Positions 1 through 5,734 of a stretch of DNA of 10,231 bases are shown here, piece after piece. The DNA comes from Candidatus Spechtiibacteriota bacterium (lineage in GTDB: Bacteria; Patescibacteriota; Minisyncoccia; Spechtbacterales; HO2-43-30): assembly GCA_016177905.1 (NCBI GenBank), contig JACOUK010000097.1, positions 1 through 10,231 on the forward strand, written 5' to 3'. Position 1 is the first letter of the stretch; each line of letters begins with the position of its first letter. The position numbers were made by a program, and so were the translations under genes. The notes under the pieces are model-generated. The model saw nothing but the letters and a program-made list of their open reading frames with translations, was not told the origin of the DNA and did not search any database.

Positions 1-1359
1 CCGGAACTGTACGTAATTTCCCGTGAGACTTTCGAAAAAATTTTGGGACAATATCGGACATTTCGGATTCAAATTAAGGAAGCGCTTAGTGAACTTGAAA
101 AAGAACTGAAAGAAGAAAAGCAGGCTTCTCGCTCTGCGATCCCCGGGTTTCTCAAAGAGGCTCCCGTGATCAAGGTTGTGGCGGTGATTCTGAAGCACGC
201 TGTCGAGGGACACGCTTCCGATATTCATATTGAAGCTGCCGAGAGCCGCACGCATGTCCGATTTCGGGTTAATGGCATGCTTTACCCGAGTCTTTTTTTG
301 CCTTTGCGCATCCATAGCGCTCTTGTTTCGCGGGTGAAGATTCTTTCAGACCTTCGTATCGATGAGGCGCGGATTCCCCAAGATGGGCGATTCAGCGCCG
401 AGATCAGCGGACGAATGATCGATTTTCGCGTTTCCACTTTTCCCACGTATCTTGGCGAGAAAGTGGTATTGCGCGTGCTTGATCCTCTGGGAGCGATTCA
501 GGAACTGCCGCAACTCGGACTGGCGGGGAGAAATCTTGAGATTATCAAGGAAGCAGTCAAGAAGCCATTCGGCATGGTTCTGATCTCCGGGCCCACGGGG
601 TCTGGAAAGTCGTCGACACTGTACGCGATTTTGAAATCCCTTAATAGGGAGGCATACAACGTGGTGAGCCTTGAAGATCCTATTGAATATCACATCGAAG
701 GAGTCAGTCAATCTCAAGTTCGCGATGACATCGGGTATACTTTCGCGTCGGGGCTTCGCCATGTATTGCGCCAGGATCCTGACATCATCATGGTCGGAGA
801 GATTCGGGATTCGGAAACGGCAACTCTCGCGGTACATGCCTCACTGACCGGCCATTTGGTGTTTTCCACAATTCATACGAATAATGCCATAGGGGTGATC
901 CCCCGGCTTATTGATATGGGAGTCCCATTTTTTCTTATTCCAAGCTCTGTCATTCTTATGGTTGCCCAGCGCCTCGCGAGCCGCTTATGTGTGTATTGCA
1001 AGGTTTCGGAGAAAGCGCCCGCAAAAGTCGCGAGCCTTATTAAAAAGGAAATCCAGGGGATGTCGGAAGAAACGCGTTCTCTTTTTGGGATGAAAGTCCA
1101 GGAAGAATACGAGGTGTGGCGTTCGGAGGGCTGTGATCGATGCGGAAGAAAGGGGATTTCCGGAAGGACGGGAATTTTCGAGGCGCTTATCGTAACGAGG
1201 GAACTGAAGAATATTATTTATGAACAAGCGAATGAGCTTAAAATTCTGGAAGAGGCAAAGCGTCAAGGGATGGTGACGTTCCTGCAAGATGGTATAATAA
1301 AGGCACTCCTTGGGATTGTATCAATAGAGGAAGTGTTGAGAGTGGTGGAAGGGAGTTAG
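1..1359 (+). CDS. pilB: Type IV pilus assembly (extension) ATPase PilB/GspE family, 5'-truncated
   Basis: Cytoplasmic hexameric secretion ATPase that powers pilin polymerisation on the PilC platform. The frame is open from base 1 and the first residues (PELYVISRETFEKI) read as normal PilB N-terminal domain, so the gene begins upstream of the window; the TTG at 43 is not the start. Numbering from base 1: N-terminal domain with ASDIHIEA near residue 73, Walker A GPTGSGKSS (bases 589-615, Lys203), Asp box LEDPIEY, Walker B DPDIIMVGE (Glu267), His box TGHLVFSTIHTNN. A four-cysteine zinc site (C330-x2-C333 and C378-x2-C381) marks the PilB/GspE branch and separates it from PilT, which lacks it. The C-terminus has the usual GRTGIFE and late DGIIKALLG segments. 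The next gene starts 17 nt after the stop. It could serve a type II-like secretion system instead, but the adjacent pilT argues for pili. Confidence 0.95.
   Translation, partial: PELYVISRETFEKILGQYRTFRIQIKEALSELEKELKEEKQASRSAIPGFLKEAPVIKVVAVILKHAVEGHASDIHIEAAESRTHVRFRVNGMLYPSLFLPLRIHSALVSRVKILSDLRIDEARIPQDGRFSAEISGRMIDFRVSTFPTYLGEKVVLRVLDPLGAIQELPQLGLAGRNLEIIKEAVKKPFGMVLISGPTGSGKSSTLYAILKSLNREAYNVVSLEDPIEYHIEGVSQSQVRDDIGYTFASGLRHVLRQDPDIIMVGEIRDSETATLAVHASLTGHLVFSTIHTNNAIGVIPRLIDMGVPFFLIPSSVILMVAQRLASRLCVYCKVSEKAPAKVASLIKKEIQGMSEETRSLFGMKVQEEYEVWRSEGCDRCGRKGISGRTGIFEALIVTRELKNIIYEQANELKILEEAKRQGMVTFLQDGIIKALLGIVSIEEVLRVVEGS
1290..1298 (+). promoter_or_regulatory. Possible intragenic extended -10 element
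   Basis: TGGTATAAT is a perfect extended -10 (TGn + TATAAT) inside the 3' end of pilB, about 80 nt before the receiver gene. No convincing -35 lies 16-18 nt upstream. The bases also encode Gly-Ile-Ile, so it may be chance. The same 9-mer occurs in pilD at 6379-6387. Confidence 0.25.
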
Positions 1360-1363
1360 CGAT

Positions 1364-1369
1364 TATACT
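1364..1369 (+). promoter_or_regulatory. Possible -10 element for the receiver gene
   Basis: TATACT (5 of 6 matches to TATAAT) lies in the 17-nt pilB-receiver gap and ends 7 nt before the ATG. Transcription from it would begin on or next to the start codon, giving a leaderless mRNA. No -35 is recognisable at normal spacing. There is no Shine-Dalgarno sequence at working distance; the GGGAG at 1351-1355 is over 20 nt away. Confidence 0.35.
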
Positions 1370-1376
1370 TATTTCA

Positions 1377-1754
1377 ATGCCCCAAAAAATTCTTTTAATA
1401 GAAGATGACCCGTTTCTTTCCGAGATTTACGTCACGAAATTCCATGAGGCGGGGTTTATGGCGGTTGTCGCTGAAGACGGAGTTTTTGGACTCGAAAAGG
1501 TGAAAGAAGTGCGTCCAGACATTGTGATTCTTGATATTGTCATGCCCAACATGGATGGTTTCGAACTCTTGCGGAAGATAAAAAAAGATGAAGATCTGAA
1601 GTTTACCCCGGTGGTGATACTTTCAAACCTTGGAGAGCAGGAAAACGTGGAAAAAGGTTTTGGTCTTGGGGCCGCTGATTATATTATCAAGGCGCATTAC
1701 ACGCCGACAGAAGTCGTCGCGAAGGTGAAAGAGATTTTGAAGAACAAAAAATAA
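1377..1754 (+). CDS. Single-domain response regulator (CheY-like receiver)
   Basis: A 125-residue phosphoacceptor receiver with no output domain. Its active-site residues are visible: acidic pair D10/D11 (LLIEDD), phospho-acceptor D53 in VILDIVMPNMDG, switch Ser83 (VVILSN) and Lys105 in DYIIKAH. The length is that of a bare receiver, so it must act by protein contact, as CheY or PilG/PilH do. It sits between the extension and retraction motor genes, 17 nt after pilB and 4 nt before pilT, which suggests control of motor choice or activity; that role is inference. No histidine kinase gene is in the window, so the phosphodonor is unknown. The ATG at 1377 gives the standard N-terminus. No Shine-Dalgarno sequence is seen. 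Confidence 0.93.
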   Translation: MPQKILLIEDDPFLSEIYVTKFHEAGFMAVVAEDGVFGLEKVKEVRPDIVILDIVMPNMDGFELLRKIKKDEDLKFTPVVILSNLGEQENVEKGFGLGAADYIIKAHYTPTEVVAKVKEILKNKK

Positions 1755-1758
1755 TGTT

Positions 1759-2826
1759 ATGGATTACCAGCAGAAACTTGAACAATTACTTGAAGCAACA
1801 GTAAAAGAAAACGCTTCTGATCTTCATATTTCCGCGGGAAGGCCTCCCACTCTTCGGATAGACGGCCGGCTTGTTCCGCTTTTAAAATATGGAGTGTTGA
1901 GCGCGGAAGACTCTCAAGGATTATCTCTGTCACTTCTTCTGGAAGAGCAAAAAAAGTTTCTCTTGAGCCAAAAAGAAATAGATCTTTCCTACACATATCG
2001 CGATAAAGCTCGTTTCCGGATAAACGTGTATTTTCAGTCAGGCGCGTTTGCGGCGGCGCTGCGCGTTATACCAGCGAAGATTCGCACTATAGAGGAGCTT
2101 GGTCTGCCGCCGATTCTTCATCGTTTTACCACGCCAGCGCAAGGATTTTTTATCGCTGTCGGACCCTCTGGTCATGGAAAATCCACGACGCTCGCGGCTT
2201 TTATTGATGAAATCAATCATACCCGCGCCGAGCATATTATTACAATCGAAGATCCGATTGAGTATGTTTTTACGCAAGATCGCTGTATTATCGATCAGAG
2301 AGAAGTGGGAAGAGACACAAAAAGTTTTCCAAACGCTCTCCGCGCGGTATTCCGTGAAGACCCGGACGTGATTATGGTCGGGGAGATGCGGGATGCAGAA
2401 ACAATCGCGACAGCGATTACCGCGGCAGAAACGGGCCATTTGGTATACGCGACGCTTCATACAAACAATGCCGCGCAAACTATTGATCGCATCATCGATT
2501 CTTTTCCTCCCGAACAGCAGCATCAGGTGCGTTCACAGCTCGCCTTAACGCTCCTTGGCGTTGTGTCAAAACGTCTTATCCCGAGGATCGACGGCGGGAT
2601 AGTGCCCGCCTGCGAAGTGATGATCGCGAATTCCGCGGTAAGAAATCTTATCCGCGAGCAAAAAGTGCACGAACTCGGTCTTGTAATCGAGACAAGCGCG
2701 GAACAAGGAATGATTTCTTTAAATAGATCTCTTGCGGGCCTTGTAAAGCAAGGCGAGATATCCCTCGAAACAGCAGAAATGTATTCGCTTGACGCAAATG
2801 AAGTGCGAGTGCTCGCGAAGCGGTAA
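1759..2826 (+). CDS. pilT: Type IV pilus retraction ATPase PilT
   Basis: A 355-residue cytoplasmic ATPase for pilus depolymerisation (twitching, DNA uptake, surface contact). The N-terminal region has the PilT signature SDLHISAGRPPTLRIDG (about residues 20-36). Walker A reads GPSGHGKS (residues 135-142, Lys141), with His where most PilT have Ser. It is followed by the Asp box IEDPIEY, Walker B DPDVIMVGE (Glu209) and His box GHLVYATLHTNN (H227, H234). The C-terminal AVRNLIRE (residues 293-300) corresponds to the AIRNLIRE motif needed for retraction in studied PilT proteins. There is no zinc-binding cysteine set, unlike PilB. The length is typical for the family. The start lies 4 nt after the receiver stop without a Shine-Dalgarno sequence, so translation probably depends on coupling. 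Confidence 0.95.
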   Translation: MDYQQKLEQLLEATVKENASDLHISAGRPPTLRIDGRLVPLLKYGVLSAEDSQGLSLSLLLEEQKKFLLSQKEIDLSYTYRDKARFRINVYFQSGAFAAALRVIPAKIRTIEELGLPPILHRFTTPAQGFFIAVGPSGHGKSTTLAAFIDEINHTRAEHIITIEDPIEYVFTQDRCIIDQREVGRDTKSFPNALRAVFREDPDVIMVGEMRDAETIATAITAAETGHLVYATLHTNNAAQTIDRIIDSFPPEQQHQVRSQLALTLLGVVSKRLIPRIDGGIVPACEVMIANSAVRNLIREQKVHELGLVIETSAEQGMISLNRSLAGLVKQGEISLETAEMYSLDANEVRVLAKR

Positions 2827-2838
2827 AAATTGCGCCCT

Positions 2839-4047
2839 ATGCCGGTATATAATTATGAAGCACGTACAAAAGAAGGAGAGACGCAGGCGGGGAGAGTTGA
2901 TGCGCCAACAAAACGAGTTGCGAGCGATATTTTACAGCGCCACGGCTTAGTTGTCGTTGCTCTCGAGGAGGCAAAAGAGGTTCCTTTGTACGCGAGGAGC
3001 GTGAAATTTTTCGAACGAGTCGGGATAAGGGATATCGTCATATTTTCAAGGCAGATCACTACTCTTTTTGAGGCGGAAGTTCCTTTGGTCGCGTCTTTAG
3101 AGACAGTCGCCGCTCAAACCGAGAATAGACGCTTTAAAGAAATTATATTCGAGATTTCCGCCGATGTGGAAGCGGGAACCGCGTTTTCCGAAGCGCTCGG
3201 AAGACATGCGGATGTGTTTTCGGATTTTTACATCCAGATGGTGAAGGCAGGAGAGGCTTCGGGCAGGATGGATCAGACGCTGAACTATCTCGCCGATCAC
3301 ATGGAACGGGAGTATCAGGTGATATCTCGGGTCCGAGGCGCGCTGATTTACCCCGCGTTTGTGATAGTGGGGTTTTCTGTTGCCTTTTCAGTTCTCATGA
3401 TCTTTGTCATCCCTCACTTGACGAGTATTCTGGAGCAGTCGGGGCAAGCGCTTCCTGTTCTTACGAAACTTATTATTGGCGTGTCAAAATTTCTTCGATC
3501 GAGCTGGTACATTCTTCTTTTGGGGTTAGTGGGGGGCGGCGCAGCGACTTTGCGATACGTCAAGACACCGACTGGAAAAAAGATGTGGGACAGAATTCAG
3601 TTAAAATTTCCTGTTTTCGGGGGTATTTTGACGAAAATGTACTTGTTTCGTTTTGCGGAAAGTTTGAGCACGCTTATTGAAGGAGGCTTGCCGGTGACGC
3701 GAGCGCTTGCGATTGCCCGCGATGTCACCGGGAATACGCTCTATAAGGGCATTATCAATGAAGCGCTTGAAGACGTGAAGAGGGGGGGTACTATCGGAGG
3801 CTCGCTTGCTCTTTCGGACGCGATTCCTCCGCTTGTAACGCAAATGGTGGTAGTGGGAGAGCAGGCAGGGAAACTTGTGCAGGTACTTCAAAATGTGGCG
3901 AGATTTTATCGCAAGGATGTGGATAACGCGATAGATAATATTACTTCGCTTATCGAGCCGATTTTAATTCTTGTGATGGGCGTTGGAGTAGGTCTTCTTG
4001 TAGCGGGCGTGATGATTCCGATTTATAATCTTGCCGGTTCATTCTGA
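2839..4047 (+). CDS. pilC: Type IV pilus inner-membrane platform protein PilC/GspF
   Basis: Polytopic membrane platform on which PilB and PilT act. The ATG at 2839 gives 402 residues beginning MPVYNYEARTKEG, the standard PilC/GspF opening; an upstream in-frame TTG at 2830 would add three residues and is less likely. Two T2SSF repeats are visible: the first around residues 55-180 (FSRQITTLFEAEVPL, then KAGEASGRMDQ), the second around 260-385 (FAESLSTLIEGGLPV, then VVGEQAGKL). Hydrophobic spans lie near residues 168-195, 221-240 and 370-398, the usual three. The protein has no cysteine. A run of seven G (3782-3788) encodes part of RGG at residues 315-317 and is a possible slippage site. It follows pilT by 12 nt, without a recognisable Shine-Dalgarno sequence. 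Confidence 0.95.
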   Translation: MPVYNYEARTKEGETQAGRVDAPTKRVASDILQRHGLVVVALEEAKEVPLYARSVKFFERVGIRDIVIFSRQITTLFEAEVPLVASLETVAAQTENRRFKEIIFEISADVEAGTAFSEALGRHADVFSDFYIQMVKAGEASGRMDQTLNYLADHMEREYQVISRVRGALIYPAFVIVGFSVAFSVLMIFVIPHLTSILEQSGQALPVLTKLIIGVSKFLRSSWYILLLGLVGGGAATLRYVKTPTGKKMWDRIQLKFPVFGGILTKMYLFRFAESLSTLIEGGLPVTRALAIARDVTGNTLYKGIINEALEDVKRGGTIGGSLALSDAIPPLVTQMVVVGEQAGKLVQVLQNVARFYRKDVDNAIDNITSLIEPILILVMGVGVGLLVAGVMIPIYNLAGSF

Positions 4048-4050
4048 TAC

Positions 4051-4059
4051 TTATCCACA
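4051..4059 (+). promoter_or_regulatory. Perfect DnaA-box-like 9-mer
   Basis: TTATCCACA matches the consensus DnaA box (TTATNCACA) and lies in the 48-nt gap between pilC and the first pilin, about 37 nt before the start codon. It is a single copy with no AT-rich unwinding element or further boxes, so it is not an origin. It may be a regulatory DnaA site or chance. Confidence 0.3.
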
Positions 4060-4083
4060 CTTTTTTGTTGGTGTTATTTTGTG

Positions 4084-4089
4084 TATCAT
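4084..4089 (+). promoter_or_regulatory. Possible -10 element for the pilin cluster
   Basis: TATCAT ends 6 nt before the ATG at 4096, so transcription would begin on the start codon itself (leaderless). The upstream region is T-rich, but no good -35 sits at 17 nt; TTGTTG at 4065-4070 is only 13 nt away. The gap follows the end of the motor-platform genes, a natural place for a separate, stronger pilin promoter. Confidence 0.4.
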
Positions 4090-4095
4090 AGGGAC

Positions 4096-4602
4096 ATGGC
4101 ATCCTTTCAAAAAGGAAACGGAGCTTTTACGCTTATTGAACTTCTTGTTGTGGTCACTATCATGGGAATTTTAGCTTCTATTGTGCTCGTTTCTCTTAGT
4201 TCGGCGCGTATCAAGGCCCGAGATACGCGGCGCATCGCGGATATTCGGCAAGTGGTGCTCGCGCTCGAATTTTATGCGGATCACTATCGCAGCTATCCTC
4301 CGATAGGAGCCTCGACAACCCCGGCCGCAAGATGGCAGAAATTGAAGGAGTGTCTTGAGGCACAGGCCGCTTGCACCGACAATAAAGATTCTTTTCAAAT
4401 TATGCCGGTTGCTCCGGAAGACCCCACGAATTTACCGGAGTTTCAGTACGACTACTCTCCTGATAGCGTGGGCGGAAGTTTTCTGATCAAAGCAAAATTG
4501 GAAGGCGCCGATAATGCGGCTTTGCTTACCGATGTTGACGGGAAACAGGTAAAATACAGCAACATCGAGTGCGATGATCCGGCGTATTGTGTTGAAATTT
4601 AA
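4096..4602 (+). CDS. Type IV prepilin, major-type (pilin 1)
   Basis: A prepilin of 168 residues. The leader is MASFQKGNGA, then FTLIELLVVVTIMGILASIV: class III signal with Glu at +5 and a hydrophobic N-terminal helix. The -1 residue is Ala, not the near-universal Gly. After the helix comes the SARIKARDTRR segment shared with the next two pilins, then a globular domain with four cysteines, two near residues 90-98 and two at the extreme C-terminus (IECDDPAYC), which could form disulfides. The late LLTDVDG motif is also found in pilin 3 (LASDVDG), suggesting duplication. The ATG at 4096 is preferred over the in-frame GTG at 4081 because it gives a short leader and sits 6 nt after a -10-like hexamer. 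It would be cleaved by PilD, encoded downstream. Confidence 0.9.
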   Translation: MASFQKGNGAFTLIELLVVVTIMGILASIVLVSLSSARIKARDTRRIADIRQVVLALEFYADHYRSYPPIGASTTPAARWQKLKECLEAQAACTDNKDSFQIMPVAPEDPTNLPEFQYDYSPDSVGGSFLIKAKLEGADNAALLTDVDGKQVKYSNIECDDPAYCVEI

Positions 4603-4611
4603 TTAGCTTTT

Positions 4612-5112
4612 ATGGCGACTCATTTATTTTTCGTAAAAGATTCAAAGAAGGAAGTTCGCCTGCCGATTAGGCAGGGCTTTACGCTTATCGAGCTTTTGGT
4701 TGTGGTTTCTATAATCGGCCTTCTTGCGAGTATCGTCGTGGTGTCGCTGGGAGGGGCAAGAAAAGGAGGACGCGACGCGAGGAGAATCGCGGACATCAAG
4801 CAAACCCAATCCGCGATGGAGCTTTGCAATAATGATCCTGCGTGCGGAGGATCCCCAACGGCCTTTGATTACCCGGGTACTGCCGGAGCTCCAGTTACAA
4901 CCTGTGCGGCTCTGACAACGGCGCTTACGGCATATATCAGCACAGAGCCAAGGGATCCGGACGGGTCAGTGTATACTTGTTTTTCTAATGGCTCTTCGTA
5001 TTGTCTAAGCACGACAAACGCTCTTGAAGCAACATCGCAATGGGTGATCGCGGCTGATGAAGGTTTTCGAACCAATGGCACCGGGAGATGCCTGGATTCT
5101 GCAAGTAGATAA
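4612..5112 (+). CDS. Type IV prepilin (pilin 2) with long leader
   Basis: A prepilin of 166 residues. The leader is unusually long, 22 residues ending LPIRQG, followed by FTLIELLVVVSIIGLLASIV with Gly at -1 and Glu at +5. The last part of the leader is encoded by a palindrome (4659-4675). The helix continues with GGARKGGRDARRIADIKQ, like pilins 1 and 3, but the globular domain is different. It carries six cysteines (ELC, PAC, TTC, YTC, SYC, GRC) and many Ser, Thr, Gly and Ala. It starts 9 nt after pilin 1, with no Shine-Dalgarno sequence. It may be a second structural pilin or a specialised minor one; which pilin is the main fibre subunit cannot be told from sequence. Confidence 0.88.
   Translation: MATHLFFVKDSKKEVRLPIRQGFTLIELLVVVSIIGLLASIVVVSLGGARKGGRDARRIADIKQTQSAMELCNNDPACGGSPTAFDYPGTAGAPVTTCAALTTALTAYISTEPRDPDGSVYTCFSNGSSYCLSTTNALEATSQWVIAADEGFRTNGTGRCLDSASR
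4659..4675. repeat. Palindrome embedded in the pilin 2 leader
   Basis: CCTGCC - GATTA - GGCAGG: perfect 6-bp arms with a 5-nt loop. Its last base is the first base of the Gly(-1) codon, so the element supplies Leu-Pro-Ile-Arg-Gln just before the cleavage site. A related TCTGCC-TCG-GGCAGA hairpin lies in the terminator loop at 5687-5701. The shared CTGCC/GGCAG arms suggest a dispersed small palindromic repeat, but two copies in 10 kb do not prove it. Confidence 0.55.
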
Positions 5113-5162
5113 TATTAAACAAAAGGTCGATTTCTTATAGCGTACATACAGAAGATACAAAT

Positions 5163-5168
5163 TATAAT
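5163..5168 (+). promoter_or_regulatory. Perfect -10 element before pilin 3
   Basis: TATAAT lies in the 66-nt AT-rich gap between pilins 2 and 3 and ends 10 nt before the ATG at 5179. A start site 6-7 nt downstream would leave a leader of only about 3-4 nt. There is no clear -35 at 16-18 nt. The gap holds no hairpin, so pilin 3 could be read both from this site and by readthrough. Confidence 0.45.
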
Positions 5169-5178
5169 TTATTGACTT

Positions 5179-5652
5179 ATGAAAAAAAATAACAAAGGGT
5201 TTACGTTAGTCGAGCTATTGGTGGTAATCGCGATCATGGGAATTCTCGCTTCTATTGTGCTTGTGTCATTAAACAACGCGCGACAGAAAGCTCGGGATGT
5301 GAAAAGAGTGGGGGATATGTATCAGCTTCAGCTCGCGCTTCAAGGTTTTTATGACGATACTCAAGCGTACCCGGGAGGAGACGGGGTTGCCACCACATGT
5401 TCATCTCTTGCTTCAACATTGACTGCTCTTGTTCCTACGTATATTGCGGGATTGCCGGTTGATCCGGGAGGAGGCGGGCTTGTCTACGCGTACGACGCGG
5501 CGCTCACAACAAACGGCCAGAGCTATGTCTTGCGGGCTGATCTGGAGAATGTCGCTCATAGCGCGCTCGCGTCGGATGTTGACGGCGATGCCACGGTAAA
5601 CTTCGGATGTGATTGCGCCGATACGAATGGTTATTTCTGCGCGAAGCCGTAG
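5179..5652 (+). CDS. Type IV prepilin, major-type (pilin 3)
   Basis: A prepilin of 157 residues. The short basic leader MKKNNKG is followed by FTLVELLVVIAIMGILASIV: ideal Gly at -1, Phe at +1, Glu at +5. Then come NNARQKARDVKR and an amphipathic helix (YQLQLALQGFYDD), AYPGG, and a C-terminal Cys-rich tail (GCDCADTNGYFC). Four cysteines in all. It resembles pilin 1 in the helix and in the DVDG plus Cys-rich C-terminus, and 29 of 32 bases are identical across the helix-coding segments 4159-4190 and 5233-5264. The canonical leader, its own TATAAT upstream and the terminator directly after it make it the best candidate for the main structural pilin; that ranking is inference. The start codon runs into an A8 tract (5182-5189). 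Confidence 0.92.
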   Translation: MKKNNKGFTLVELLVVIAIMGILASIVLVSLNNARQKARDVKRVGDMYQLQLALQGFYDDTQAYPGGDGVATTCSSLASTLTALVPTYIAGLPVDPGGGGLVYAYDAALTTNGQSYVLRADLENVAHSALASDVDGDATVNFGCDCADTNGYFCAKP

Positions 5653-5670
5653 ATAATTGCGGCAATTTTC

Positions 5671-5720
5671 AAACCCCTCCGTCCTGTCTGCCTCGGGCAG
5701 AAGTTGCGGAGGGGTTTTGT
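5671..5720 (+). terminator. Rho-independent terminator after the pilin cluster
   Basis: A perfect 11-bp stem, AAACCCCTCCG (5671-5681) with CGGAGGGGTTT (5707-5717), is followed by a short T run (5715-5718). The loop holds a second 6-bp hairpin, TCTGCC-TCG-GGCAGA (5687-5701). The T tract is short, so termination may be partial. The flanking A and T runs would let it work in both directions, though no - strand gene is seen here. Confidence 0.75.
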
Positions 5721-5722
5721 GA

Positions 5723-5728
5723 TATAAT
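5723..5728 (+). promoter_or_regulatory. Promoter -10 element for pilD (leaderless start)
   Basis: A perfect TATAAT sits 2-3 nt past the terminator and ends exactly 6 nt before the GTG start at 5735. The transcript would start on the G of the start codon. The -35 region would overlap the 3' part of the terminator hairpin, and no good -35 is seen. Its place between a terminator and a gene makes this the best-supported promoter in the window. Confidence 0.6.
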
Positions 5729-5734
5729 TCTCTT

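Noticed and set aside
43..45. TTG as start of pilB
   Set aside because: The frame is open to base 1, and the upstream residues read as family N-terminal domain, so the true start is outside the window.
346..837. Open frame of about 160 codons on the - strand inside pilB (a similar one at 2038-2523 inside pilT)
   Set aside because: Both are exactly antisense to ATPase cores that are certain genes. They have no recognisable domain and begin and end with no relation to gene boundaries; they are shadows of the codon pattern.
2848..2853. TATAAT near the start of pilC
   Set aside because: It lies inside the coding sequence (Val-Tyr-Asn-Tyr codons) after the start, and the ATG that follows at 2855 is out of frame.
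4081..4083. GTG as start of pilin 1
   Set aside because: It overlaps the putative -10 hexamer and only lengthens the leader; ATG 4096 gives a normal 10-residue leader.
4051..4095. Replication origin at the DnaA box
   Set aside because: There is one box only, no cluster, no AT-rich unwinding region and no dnaA or dnaN nearby.
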